Part shown: in pieces, positions 21,475-31,736 of the stretch
Layout of the letters: every line of letters begins with the position of its first letter
Numbering within the stretch: position 1 is the stretch's first letter
Assembly: GCA_003254905.1 (NCBI GenBank)
Contig: QANU01045572.1
Coordinates: forward strand, 1,741-65,740
DNA length: 64,000 nt
Direction: 5' to 3'
From: Nissolia schottii
Taxonomy: Eukaryota > Streptophyta > Magnoliopsida > Fabales > Fabaceae
The notes under the pieces: model-generated
Databases searched by the model: none
Told to the model about the DNA's origin: nothing
The model's input: only the letters and a program-made list of their open reading frames with translations
Translations under genes and position numbers: made by a program

Positions 21475-22776
21475 TTACAGGAAGGGAATCCCGTAACAGT
21501 CATCTTCATTGTCTTGTAAGTAATTTGATGAGCTAGAAGCTTCATCATCGGGTTCCGAGCCCGAGTCGAAAGAGGTCTTCTTCCAGGTCTGCTGGAGGTC
21601 TTGAGAGGAGGTTGCTGAGGCCAGGGCTCCCATAAGCTGAGCTTTTTCAGCTGCGAACTTCTTGTCTTGATCAGAAATTTTTATTGGGTTCTCAGAGTTT
21701 TTCCCTGCAGACTCATTTTGATCCATTGATCTAGTTTTTCTTTTTTAAGTAAATCAATATTGAACTTTGACCACCATTTTACACGTATTGATCGGACCAG
21801 CATAAGCAGGTCTGAGTCTTCTGCAATCTTAGCCTTACTATAATCCCAAGATAGGATCCAGGTTATAGCTTGACTGGCTATGAAAGAAATGAATTGATAT
21901 TCTCCCACGAAAGTGGTATTAGTCTTGAAATAAGTATAACTGTTTTGAACTTCGTTAGGAAATACTGCTAACATAGGCCCCATTTGGTTAAACCAGTGAA
22001 GAAACCATCGGGGAAATTTTAATGATATGCCTTTCTTGAACCATAGAAACCATGAATGCTGATATGGTTTGTAATAAAAGGTATTGTACCAGGCTTCGAT
22101 ATAGTCATGATATGTGTATTATGGAGGATTAAAATTTAGTGAAAAAGTTTTGGGTTTATGGACTTCTTGGCCCCAGTCTTGGACAGATAAAACTTTAAGA
22201 ATTTCAACCTTTGAATGCACAATAGAACCAGAGGGGTCCTCTTTGTGAACTAGTTCGACCGATTCTGTGTCGACCAAGATGAACTCGTAAAATAGTCTGG
22301 TTTTGAGTGGGGTATGAGGAATGTATTGAAAAGGTGGAGGAAACAGTATTTGGGCAATTTCTCTTGGTGCCCTTTTTTGCCATTCTTTTGTGATTACTGC
22401 AATGGGCAGTAAATCGTCTTTTTTCTTGGTATTGAGGTTCTATTAAGGCTGATGATGGGTGGCTTGGAGAGCCAGTTAAGGTGTTGTAGTGGTTAAGGGT
22501 GGTGAACCTATTTTGACTGAGAGTTAAGGGGCTTTGGCTTGGAGAAGGTGTAGCCTTGATAACATCAGAGTAAGGGCGTAGTGATTTTTGTGTTGAACTT
22601 GAACCTATTAGTCCAACTGTAGGACGTATTGAGCTAAGCCCTGAAGGCCTTATTGTGCTTGGTATTGAACTTGGGCTAGGACTGCCCACAACTGTACCAG
22701 ATCTTGATCTTGTTTTTGATGTTTCAGAACCCAGTGGGGTTCCATAATATTCTTTTGTCCTTTTAGTCTTGCTCAT
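21475..22776 (-). pseudogene. ORF2 of lineage-1 pararetrovirus (copy III)
   Basis: The start is the ATG at 22776, overlapping the end of the RNase H frame (stop near 22763); the end is the PFL-stop at 21475. The order is the Ser/Pro-rich N-terminal part (SSIRPSGLSSIRPTVG), the PPPFQ/PHTPL-like conserved block, the aromatic-rich half (fragments 21983-21681), and the acidic SSSSNYLQDNEDDCYG tail that copy II has lost. At least three frameshifts or stops break it, one near 22420 and one near 21700. It is the reverse arm of the II/III inverted repeat. Confidence 0.8.
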
Positions 22777-23606
22777 TTGATCCCTGTAAAAACTCTCTTG
22801 TGAAAAAGTCTGGTAATGTGTTTGTCTCTCCTTTAATATGTGTGATCTCAAAATCGAAGCATGATAGTAATGATTGGCATCTGGCGAAAATATGTTTTGA
22901 AGCCAAATTTTTAACATTTTTTTGTAAAACAGATGGGGCTGCTTTGCAATCAGTTTTGATGAGAAAACTTTTGTTAAATAAATCATCCTGAAATTTCATA
23001 ACACACAAAACTATTGATAAAATTTCTTTTTTAACAGTAGAATATTTTGTTTGAGAAGAGTGCCAAATACCCGAATGATATCTGACTATTTGCTCAGTCT
23101 TTGAATCTGGTAGGATTTGTTTAAGAACAACCCCATAACCTAACTCAGAGGCATCGGTTTCTACAATGAGCTTGGCTTCTGGATCTGGTATTCCTAAGCA
23201 AGGAAGGGTTTTGATCATGGCTTTTACCTGGGTAACTATTTTGGTCGTGCTTTCATCCCATGGTGGCGGATTCTTTTTAAGTCTTTTGTACAGAGGGGCA
23301 CATATGACCCTAATATTAGGAATGAAGTCAGCTATATAGTTTAAACATCCTAAAAATCTTTGTAATTGGGTTTTTTTCCGTAATTTTATCAGGAAATCTT
23401 GAAGCAAATTCTAATGACCTTTGAATGGGAGTTATGGTTCCTTGATAGATTTCAAATCCTAAGAACCTGACTTTGGTTTGAAAGATTTTAATTTTCTTTG
23501 CTGAAACGACTAAGTCATTTTCTTTAATTATGGTAATGAATGTTTCTAGATGTTGAACATGTTGATTAATACCCTTTGAGAATACGAGAACATCATCTAA
23601 ATATAC
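22763..23606 (-). pseudogene. RT C-terminal part and RNase H (copy III)
   Basis: The minus strand starts in the RT active-site segment (YLDDVLVFSKG, about 23606-23575), continues through the RT thumb (a frameshift near 23390 within an A-rich run) and on to RNase H (ETDASELGYGVVL, one residue different from copy II), ending TREFLQGSNE just before ORF2. The RT N-terminal half is missing: at 23607 the sequence switches to leader DNA in the opposite orientation. The RNase H catalytic Asp is kept. Confidence 0.85.
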
Positions 23607-23773
23607 TTCAAAACAATCCATTTGAGCTATATTCATATACACAATTAAATCAAGTTATTCAAAATGACTATATTAATTTTGCAAATTACTTTATTAGCAA
23701 TGATCCTATTAATCTTACTTCACCTTCGAGAAATGAAAGAATACTCTCATCTCCCAATTTTACTCAGACGTAG
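23607..23773 (+). pseudogene. Viral leader ORF fragment, forward (left arm of small inverted repeat)
   Basis: The first about 85 bases match the copy I leader (10130-10186) and the reverse complement of 24018-24092. The frame at 23576-23773 contains LYSYTQLNQVIQNDYINFA and continues with NLTSPSRNERILSSPNFTQT, extending the leader ORF of copy I beyond its truncation. Function unknown. The joins to RT DNA on the left and to plastid-like DNA on the right suggest repair-type joining. Confidence 0.55.
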
Positions 23774-23952
23774 CTCGCTTCTTTTTCGGTGTGAAGCCGT
23801 GTCAAACCAAATTTCCCAACAAGCATTAGCTATCCCTGAAAAGGAGGTGATCCAGCCGCACCTTCCAATACGGCTACCTTGTTACGACTTCACTCCAGTC
23901 ACTCGGCATCCCCCTCTTTGCGGTTAAGGTAACGGCTTCGGGCATGGCCAAT
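23774..23952 (-). other. rrn16: Plastid-like DNA: 3' end of 16S rRNA gene fragment
   Basis: The plus strand reads AAGGAGGTGATCCAGCCGCA, then TACCTTGTTACGACTTCAC, the reverse complement of the anti-Shine-Dalgarno 3' end of a plastid-type 16S rRNA gene, with its downstream flank (TGTGAAGCC..GTCAAACCAA) before it. About 14 bases expected between ACTCCAGTCACT and CGGCATCCCC are missing, and there are point changes. It is a short nuclear plastid insertion, not a working rRNA gene. Confidence 0.85.
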
Positions 23953-24017
23953 GACAAGGAGCGACATTCCTGCTTTGCCGATTTTCTCAGCCACCTCAAG
24001 AATTTCATCCTTTATTT
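23953..24017. other. Unassigned filler, about 65 bp
   Basis: The minus strand can be read as DEILEVAEKIGKAGMSLLVI, which looks protein-like, but I cannot name a source. It lies between the plastid-like fragment and the reverse leader copy, so filler DNA captured during repair is plausible. Confidence 0.3.
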
Positions 24018-24261
24018 GCAAAAGTAATATAGTCGTTTTGAATAACTTAATTGTGTATATGAATATAGCACAAATGGATTGTTTTGAAAAAAGATATAGA
24101 AGTAAAATTGATATAATCGGCAGAATATAATGAACAAAGAGATCAAGCAAAAAAACATGAAAGACTTACAAAATTTTGAACGAAGACTTTAATATTGATA
24201 TCTTGAAGCAAAGATCATACAGAGGGTTTTCTTTAGGTTTTCAGAGAGAGTTTTGTATGTG
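24018..24261 (-). promoter_or_regulatory. Viral leader fragment, reverse
   Basis: This is the reverse complement of 9958-10187 of copy I, including the GTAAGT donor-like site (minus strand, 24169-24164). It forms the right arm of a small inverted repeat with 23607-23690. A short unassigned junction (24257-24261) leads into the protease of copy IV. Confidence 0.75.
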
Positions 24262-24472
24262 CTAATCCCAGGGGTCCATAGAGGCAGATCAATTTATCAA
24301 TGTGCTCAGAATTATTACCCAACATAAATGGTATTGTACTATAACCTTAGTAATTCAACATGAAAAGTTTAATACCACTGCTTTGATAGATTCAGGTGCT
24401 GATATTAATTATATTCAAGAAGGGTTAATACCCACTAAATATTATGAAAAACAACAGAAGATTTAGCATGTA
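24262..24472 (+). pseudogene. Protease N-terminal part (copy IV), split by Athila element
   Basis: The DNA encodes the same segment as copy II 12900-13100. The catalytic DSG triplet is at 24389-24397 (ALIDSGADINYIQEG). At 24472 the frame is interrupted by the Athila-type retrotransposon, and the protease continues at 34839. Deleting the element and one copy of the ATGTA duplication restores colinearity with copy II. Upstream capsid and zinc-knuckle coding is absent. Confidence 0.85.
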
Positions 24473-24763
24473 TGATAAGTAGATTTTGTACCCTAAGTTA
24501 TTACTCTATAAGTGAACAAATGCGTACTAAATGTGTAGGTTTAACACTTAATCAATATGTTTTTACACATTGTCCTCTTTTGAGAGAAATTAAGAAAAAT
24601 GGTAAGATTAGGCATTATTTTACTCTTAGAATTTAATATTTCTTTTGGAGTTTTCTATTATGAAATTTCAGGAAATGAAGGTTCAAGAAGATCATTGAAG
24701 ATGTAAAGAGAAGATGTGACCAAGGACAAAAGAGGAAAGAAGCAAGATGGCGAGTTTAAGCAA

Positions 24764-25052
24764 CATCGCTCAGCGGATAAAGAAGAATCACTTAGCGAAA
24801 AAGCAACTATCGCTCAGCGAAGCAGAAGGAAATGCTCAGCGATTGAACCCCTTTCTCTCAGCGAAAGTACCAACTTGCACCGGCGCATTTAATGCGCCAG
24901 CTCAGAATTCAGAGCCGCCTTGCAAAAGCTGACTAGCGCATTTAATGAAGCCGTAAGCAGCCTAAACTGACTCAGCCGCTCAGCGCCACCGTCTCTATCG
25001 CTCAGCAAAAGTGCACAAATCGCTCAGCCACGGTGCTAAACCGCTGAGCGAT
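24764..25052. repeat. GCTCAGCG motif series in LTR U3
   Basis: About nine copies or variants of the odd palindrome TCGCTCAGCGA (or GCTCAGCG core) are spaced 15-30 bp apart directly upstream of the TATA box. The 3' LTR equivalent (33505-33855) has more units, so unit number varies between the two LTRs of one element. Confidence 0.8.
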
Positions 25053-25069
25053 CCTGTTGAACCTTGGCC

Positions 25070-25078
25070 TATAAATAG
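25070..25078 (+). promoter_or_regulatory. LTR TATA box
   Basis: TATAAATAG in the GGCCTATAAATAGGAGGCC context, repeated in the 3' LTR at 33873-33881. It lies immediately after the GCTCAGCG series. Confidence 0.8.
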
Positions 25079-26049
25079 GAGGCCAAGGCATTCATTTTGG
25101 GCATCTCTTCCACATCTCTCTTCCACCATCCACCCTAGTTCTCCTAGGCTGAGAACTCTTCCTTTTCCTTCCATATTTCTACACTTTTTACATTTCCATT
25201 TTGAGCATTATAGGTTTATGTTAGTAAAGTGCTTTGTAGAAGCCTTTTTCTCTCAAGACTTGTAACAAAGTTCTGCCAAATTAATTCCAGGTTCTATTGT
25301 TTTATTTCTCCATTGTCATTTACTCTTTCTTTCTCTTTATTTACTTCTTTCTTTCTCTTTACTTACTTTGAGTTTTAATCCTCCAACCATGGAGGAGTAG
25401 TTTCTTAATATCTTGCATACGGTAACGCTAGATTAAAGATTAATTTGAGGTCTTGCGCGTAATGATTATGCATGAATTGTTCCACCCTTGATTAATGATA
25501 TAGCGATTGCATGTTATTAGTTAAGGTTAAATCTAAGTTAATGAATCTTGACGATTGTATGATTTATTAAACTTTGATTAAGGAACTTTTGGAGAACTAA
25601 TCAGATTTGATTAGGTTGTGCAGTTAGTGCTTAATTAATATGGGTTTTAATGCTAAGATCTTGGTTTTAATACCTATATTCACAAATGCTTAAGGGATTG
25701 ACGATCGTAGTTTGTTAAGTGAATTGCATATTAGTAGAGATCTCAACTAATAAACAACATTTCCTTCTATGGATAATTCATCAGGAACCGATGAGAATTA
25801 ATCCTTGATGTAGTAATGCCGTATGCAGGATATTGCTTTTATCATTGTTGTCTTACTCTCGTTTTAATCTCTTTTAATTTCATCAAACAAAACCCCCCGA
25901 TTTACTTAACTATTAATTGGTTCTAAATTGCTTCTTTGGGAAACAACCCAGGTTAACCCCCTTTACTATGTTTTCGGGGTTTACTTGGTTTATAAATTAT
26001 TATTTGATCGTGCATTAAAATCTAACGACATTTTGGTGAGCGTCAAATT

Positions 26050-26067
26050 TGGCGCCGTTGCCAGGGA
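26050..26067 (+). other. Primer binding site for tRNA-Asp
   Basis: TGGCGCCGTTGCCAGGGA lies 4 bp after the 5' LTR and matches the complement of the plant tRNA-Asp 3' end except for one base. This primer is typical of Athila/Tat elements. Confidence 0.9.
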
Positions 26068-26141
26068 AGCAATTTAGCCAAACTCTTTTCTTCTCTCTCC
26101 ATTTCTTTTTCCTTTTTGTTATTTAGTTTCAGTTCTCATGA

Positions 26142-27378
26142 ATGACTCGTTCCTTGCCTGACCTTACCTTAGCTGATTTTGATCCCGAAATCGAAAGAAC
26201 GCTAAGGAGAATTAGTTGGGAGTTGAGGCAACAAAGAGAACCCCCTGTTACTACTAATAATACTATTTTTGTGATAGGAAACATGGCAAATCCTACTCAA
26301 ACTTGGGGCCTGTTGGCAGCCCCTGACTACTCTTATGAGCCATCCGGTGTAGTTTTCCCCGACGATGCCATGGACTTTGAAATAAAGTCTAACTTTTTAC
26401 ATCATTTACCCAAGTTTCATGGCTTGCCGTCAGAAAACCCATACCGCCATCTCAAGGTGTTCGTGATGACCTGTAATACCATGAGATCGCAGTCCGCCAC
26501 ACCTGACTTGGTAAAGCTTAAAGCTTTTCCATTTTCTCTGGAAGGTGCGGCCCGAGACTGGTATTACAGTATTCCGTACCAGGCAGTAAATAGTTGGCTG
26601 GGCTTAAAGAAACTGTTTCTTGAAAAATACTTCCCAGCTAGCCGAGTTTCCGCTCTATGGAAAGAAATTTCTGGAATCCANTCCTCACCAAGCAGTAAAT
26701 AGTTGACTGGGCCTGAAGAAACTGTTTCTTGAAAAATACTTCCCAGCTAGCCGAGTATCCGCTCTACAGAAAGAAATTTTTGGAATCCAACAGAGGCCTG
26801 ATGACACCTTAGGAGAATATTTGGAGAGATTCCAAAGATTGTGCGACATGTGCCCGCACCATGGGTTCACTGACGTACAACTTTTGGAACATTTCTATGA
26901 AGGTCTTAGTCTCATGGACCAGAAATGGATTGATTCGGCTGCTGGTGGTATTCTAAAGAACAGGAAAACACCAGAGGAAGCCAGACAGTTAATCAGTGAG
27001 ATGGCTGATCATTCTAGATACGAGATGCGAGCTAACCAGAATACAAGAGGAGCATATGAAGTTTCTGTTGACCACCCCAACAATGAGTTCGTGTCTCTTA
27101 CTGAAAAAGTTGACAAATTGGCAGACATGGTCAGTGTTCTGGCTATGGGACACCAAACTCAAGTGGTATGCTCTCTTTGTCCTGATGGCATCTCTTACTC
27201 TCCCGAGCAGTGCCCACTACTCAGGGACGAAACTTCCACAGTTACGACCATGTTCTCGGGTAAGCCAGATCAGTCCAACCAGCATAGGTATGATCCCTAC
27301 AGCAATACCTACAACCCAGGCTGGAAGGATAACCCGGCATTTAAATGGAGTAACAACGCTAATACCCTTAATCCGTAA
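26142..27378 (+). pseudogene. gag: gag of Athila-type element, broken
   Basis: The start is the ATG at 26142, 75 bp after the primer site. The first part has FEIKSNFLHHLPKFHGLPSE, then an AFPFSLEGAARDWYYS block, the retrotransposon gag core that packages the RNA. At 26681 a single N follows a segment that is repeated, with differences, at 26682-26789, shifting the frame; this may be an assembly join. The second half (frame from 26821) has LCDMCPHHGFTDVQLLEHFY and a Cys-containing stretch near 27170. The frame stops at 27376-27378. Protease follows in the same frame at 27529, so gag and pol were probably one frame. Confidence 0.85.
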
Positions 27379-27528
27379 CCGCAACCCAAACCATTCCCAC
27401 AACAACAACAACAAAGAAGATATGTGCCTCCTCCGCAGAGGTCATAACAGCAGTTCCACCCCGCGCCACAACAACAGTTCCATCCTTCTCCACAACTTCC
27501 ACAAGCTGCCCCTGCATCCGAGAATTCT
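27379..27528 (+). pseudogene. gag-protease linker with stops
   Basis: Gln/Pro-rich coding-like sequence in the frame of both neighbours, interrupted by stop codons. No domain is recognised. Confidence 0.6.
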
Positions 27529-29559
27529 ATGCTACAAGATATGTTTAAAATGATGCAGGATATGCAGGCATTCCAGAAAAAGTACGAGGCTGCTTTGTCA
27601 GCAATACAGAATGAAATTCATTCCAACAAGCAGTCACAACCGAGTAGCTCATCCCATCTTTCCTCTCAGACTGTTCCAAATCCTAGAGCAAATGTAAGTA
27701 CTATCACTTTAAGATATGGTACTATTTTGCAGGCACCGCAGGTTGAAGATTCTGAAGACTCTGGCGACGTGGAAGAAAAAGACTCCGGAAGAAAAGACGA
27801 AGAAGAAGACTCTGACAGTGACACTGGAGCAGAAGGATCGAAGCAGACCAAGGAATCTAACAGGTGTCCGGAACCACTGCCGACAGGAAAAGTACCTGTC
27901 CCACTTCCTTTTCCTCCCAAAGGTCCCAAACCTAAGTCCGCTGCTGCACTGCAGTTAGAAAAAGAATTTTTGGAAACATTCCAGAAGGTAGAGGTAAACA
28001 TCCCCTTCCTAGAGGTAATTAGACAAATCCCCAAGTATGCAAAGTTCTTGAAGGACTTGTGCATCAACAAGGGAAGGCTGAAGGACACCGCACAAGTCAG
28101 CATGGGAGCGAATGTGTCATCCATCATCAAATCCAGTCCATTACCTCCTAAGTGTACAAACCCAGGTACGCTTTTAGTTCCTTGTATTATAGGACAAAGA
28201 TTATTTACAAAGGCCTTGGCAGATTTAGGAGCAGCAATCAATGTCATGCCGAAGTCTATTTACAAATCTTTACACACGAGAACCCTCAAGCCGACCGGAT
28301 TAATCATACAACTTGCCAACCGTAGTACTACTCGACCAGAAGGTATCTTGCAAGATGTCTTAGTTAAGGTAAACGATTTAATATTTCCCGCAGATTTCTA
28401 TGTATTAGAAATGGAAAATGACATCAATGGCAATCAGCCTACATTAATCTTAGGACGCCCATTTTTGAAAACTGCACGGGCTAAGATTGATGTACATGCC
28501 GGTACATTATCCATGGAATGCGGAGATATGCATGTGCAATTTGGTTTACCTGAGGCAATGCATTACCCTTCGGAAAAACATTCAGTTTTTCAAATTGATG
28601 TTATTGACTCTTTAATTTTGGATACTTATGATATATGGGCTGATAAAATGCTAGAATTGACATCTGAATTTGAATGCCCTAATTGTGATGGAGTTAGTAA
28701 CTTGTGTTCTGTCTGTAAAGAAATAGATGAGTCTCTCCAAGAAGGTCTGGGTAATAATTTTGTGAATTCTGAATTTGATATGCTTAATGCATCTCCTGTT
28801 TTAGAATTAAGTGAAGTTGCAGGAACAAACAGTAAAGTGGCAGGTCCAGAGTTGAAGGCTCTTCCTTCTCATCTCAAGTACACTTTCCTGGGAGAAGATA
28901 ACTCGCTACCAGTGATTATAGCAAATGATCTCTCCTCTCAGGAGGAAGAAAGATTGGTTGATGTGCTCAAGAAGCACAAGAAAGCCATTGGATGGACTAT
29001 AGATGACATCACTGTTATTAGCCCTTCCACATGCACACATAAAATACTCCTAGAAGAGGGAGCAAAGCCAGTTAGACAACCGCAGAGACGGCTTAATCCA
29101 CTCATTCAAGATGTGAAAAAGGAAGTAATGAAGCTTTTAAAAGCTGGCATTATCTATCCTATTTCAGACAGTGAGTGGGTGAGCCCAATGCAAGTGGTCC
29201 CGAAGAAGTCTGGAATCACGGTGATAAAGAATGAGAACAATGAGTTGATCCACACCAGGGTACAAAATAGCTGGCGGGTTCGCATTGATTATCGACGCCT
29301 CAACAACGCCACCCGCAAGGATCACTATCCCCTGCCCTTCATCGACCAAATGCTGGAAAGACTGGCAGGTAAAACTCATTACTATTTTCTTGATGGTTAT
29401 ACAGGTTATTTCCAGATTCACATTGCCCCGGAGGATCAAGAAAAGACCACCTTCACGTGCCCCTTTGGTACATTTGCCTATCGGAGGATGCCATTTGGAC
29501 TCTGCAATGCACCTGCTACATTCCAACGCTGTATGATGAGAATTTTTCTGATTTTCTAG
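27529..29559 (+). pseudogene. pol: Protease and N-terminal RT of Athila-type pol
   Basis: The frame opens with a Gln/Ser-rich linker and an acidic stretch (about residues 60-110). The aspartic protease follows, with DLGA at 28222-28233 (ADLGAAINVMPKSIY) and LILGRPFLKTARA near 28450. RT begins near 28950 with VSPMQVVPKKSG, RIDYRRLNNATRKDHYPLP, FLDGYTGYFQI and MPFGLCNAPATFQR. A frameshift at about 29545 moves the RT active site into another frame. DLGA rather than D(S/T)G is normal for plant Athila proteases. The protein is 676 residues to the frameshift and clearly truncated. Confidence 0.9.
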
Positions 29560-30428
29560 AAGATTGCATGGAAGTGTTTATGGATGACTTTACTGTTTTT
29601 GGAACTTCTTTTGATTCTTGTTTAGAAAGCCTTGCTAGAGTACTTCAACGTTGCATTGAAACTAACCTTGTCCTAAATTATGAAAAATGTCACTTTATGG
29701 TACAACAAGGTATAGTTTTAGGGCATGTAGTCTCTAGCAAAGGAATTGCCGTCGACCCTGCCAAAATAGATGCTATTTCTTCTTTGCCTTACCCCGCATG
29801 CATGCAGGAGATTTGTTCTTTCCTTGGCCATGCAGGTTTTTACAGAAAATTCATCAAGGACTTTAGCAAAATCGTGCATCCCCTTACCTCCCTGTTGCAC
29901 AAGGATACATACTTTGTTTTTGATGATATGTGCAAGGAAGCGTTTGATACCTTAAAGCATGCCTTGACGACAACTCCTATCATCCAACCACCGGATTGGG
30001 GGTTGCCATTTGAAATAATGTGCGATGCATCTGACCATGCTGTAGGTGTTGTGCTTTCCCAAAGGGTTGGTAAGTTTTCGCATGTAATAGCGTATGCCTC
30101 AAGGACTTTGGATGCCGCACAATCTAACTACACCACTACAGAAAAGGAACTTTTAGCCATAGTGTTTGCTCTTGATAAATTCTGATCTTATTTGCTTGGT
30201 TCTAAAGTAGTTGTGTACACAGATCACGCAACTCTAAAGTACCTTCTGAAAAAACCTGAGGCCAAACCAAGGCTTATTAGATGGATGCTACTGCTCCAAG
30301 AATTTGATTTAGAAATTAAAGATAAAAGTGGAGCAGAAAATCTAGTAGCAGACCATCTAAGTTGCCTGACGCACATCTCCCCGATCCCTTTCCACTTCGG
30401 GATGACTTTCCTGATGAATCTTTATTAA
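29545..30428 (+). pseudogene. pol: RT active site and RNase H of Athila-type pol
   Basis: In the new frame the RT active site FMDD lies at 29577-29588 (EVFMDDFTVFG). The RT continues with NLVLNYEKCHFMVQQGIVLG and SFLGHAGFYRKFIKDFSK, then RNase H with MCDASDHAVGVVLSQR near 30020 and ASRTLDAAQSNYTTTEKE. A TGA at 30183-30185 breaks the frame; the same frame resumes with [14 protein letters not shown] and ends near 30428. Catalytic residues are present. Confidence 0.9.
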
Positions 30429-31736
30429 TGATATCAAAAAGACCATGGTATGCGGACATCGTAAATTACTTGGTCTCGAATAAAGGACCCCCACATTTCT
30501 CAAAAACCCAATTAGCAAAGCTATAGAGCGATGCTAAGTATTATCTATGGGAGGATCCTTACCTTTGAAAAATTGGCAGTGACCAAGTAATTAGACGATG
30601 TGTTCCAAGCTCAGAGTTTGAGTCCATTCTTAAATTCTGCCATACATTTTCAAGTGGTGGCCACTTTGGACCCCAACGCACAGCCAGAAAGGTTTTAGAT
30701 TCAGCATTTTATTGGCCTTCATTATTTAAAGATGCCTATGAATTCTATAAATCATGTGAACAATGTCAAAGAACAGGTAACATCACTTGGAGAAATGAAA
30801 TACTCCCCAACAACCACTATTATTTTGCGAAATTTTTGATGTATGGGGAATTGATTTCATGGGCCATTTCCTGTTTCTCATGGTTATACTTATATCCTTT
30901 TGGCTGTTGATTATGCATCTAAATGGATAGAAGCAATTGCCACCAGGTCTAACGATGCTGCCATAGTTGTGTCTTTTGTCCGGTCTGACATCTTTTGCAG
31001 GTTCGGAATACTGAGAGCAATTGTTAGTGACCAGGGAACACATTTTTGTAACCGGCGCATGGAAGCTCTACTCCGTAAATACGGGATTGTTCATAGGGTA
31101 TCCACTCCCTACCATCCCCAAACTAACAGGCAAGCCGAAGTGTCTAACCGGGAAATTAAGGGGATCCTGGAGAAAATGGTCAAGCCAAACAGGAAGGACT
31201 GCTCGTTATGTTTGGAAGATGCTCTTTTGGCATATAGGACCGCATACAAGACTCCCATCGGGATGAGTCCATTTCGATTGGTATTTGGCAAGCCTTGCCA
31301 CTTGCCAGTAGAATTGGAGCACCGAGCATATTGGGCTGTAAAACAATGCAACATGGATTTAGAGCAAGCTGGGAGCCACCAGAAGCTACAACTCCAACAA
31401 TTGGAAGAACTCCGGTTGGATGAATATGAGAATTCCCGGCTCTACAAGGAAAAAACCAAGTTGTTCCATGATAAGCACATTCTACGCAAATCTTTTCAAG
31501 AAGGACAATTGGTGTTGCTTTACAACTCTAGGCTCAAACTCATGCCTGGAAAGCTCCGATCTCGGTGGGATGGTCCCTATATAATTACCAAGGTACACCT
31601 GTACGGTGAGATTGAACTTAAAAATCCAAAGACTGCTAGTACGTTCGCAGTCAATGGACACTGCCTTAAGCCGTACCACGACACTGCTGGAAGTCTCCAA
31701 GAGGAAGTGGAGGTTCAATTTCTTGCCATCCCATGA
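30429..31736 (+). pseudogene. int: Integrase of Athila-type element
   Basis: The zinc-binding N-terminal part is broken by stops but readable (HTFSSGGHFG, CEQCQRTG, 30640-30780). The catalytic core has [11 protein letters not shown] with Asp at 30909-30911, VSDQGTHF with Asp at 31029-31031, and Glu at 31137-31139, giving the D-x35-E spacing of retroviral-type integrases. A C-terminal region follows ([18 protein letters not shown] near 31530), ending at a TGA at 31734. The open part begins at 30900 without an ATG, as expected for a polyprotein segment. It would insert element DNA, producing the 5-bp duplication seen at ATGTA. Confidence 0.92.

Larger units (their letters stand above)
14052..23606. 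repeat. Large viral inverted repeat, copies II and III tail-to-tail
   Basis: Copy II from the RT catalytic region through RNase H, ORF2, promoter and leader (14052-16398 plus 20109-20574) is repeated in reverse at 20739-23606. By eye the arms are very similar over about 2.8 kb. The unpaired centre is 20575-20738 plus the solo LTR 16399-20103, which is present in one arm only. Transcription across it could give a long hairpin RNA. Confidence 0.85.
24473..26045 (+). repeat. 5' LTR of Athila-type element
   Basis: It starts TGATAAGTAGATTTTG and ends GGTGAGCGTCA, 1573 bp. U3 carries the GCTCAGCG motif series (24764-25052) followed by TATAAATAG at 25070-25078. It differs from the 3' LTR by scattered point changes and by having fewer motif units. 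Confidence 0.92.

Noticed and set aside
23841..23952. Possible working 16S rRNA gene
   Set aside because: Only about the last 110 bases are present, with an internal deletion and viral DNA on both sides; it is an inserted fragment.
27666..28247. 193-codon antisense frame in the Athila pol region
   Set aside because: It is the mirror of a well-supported protease frame with retroviral motifs; codon bias of the sense strand explains it.
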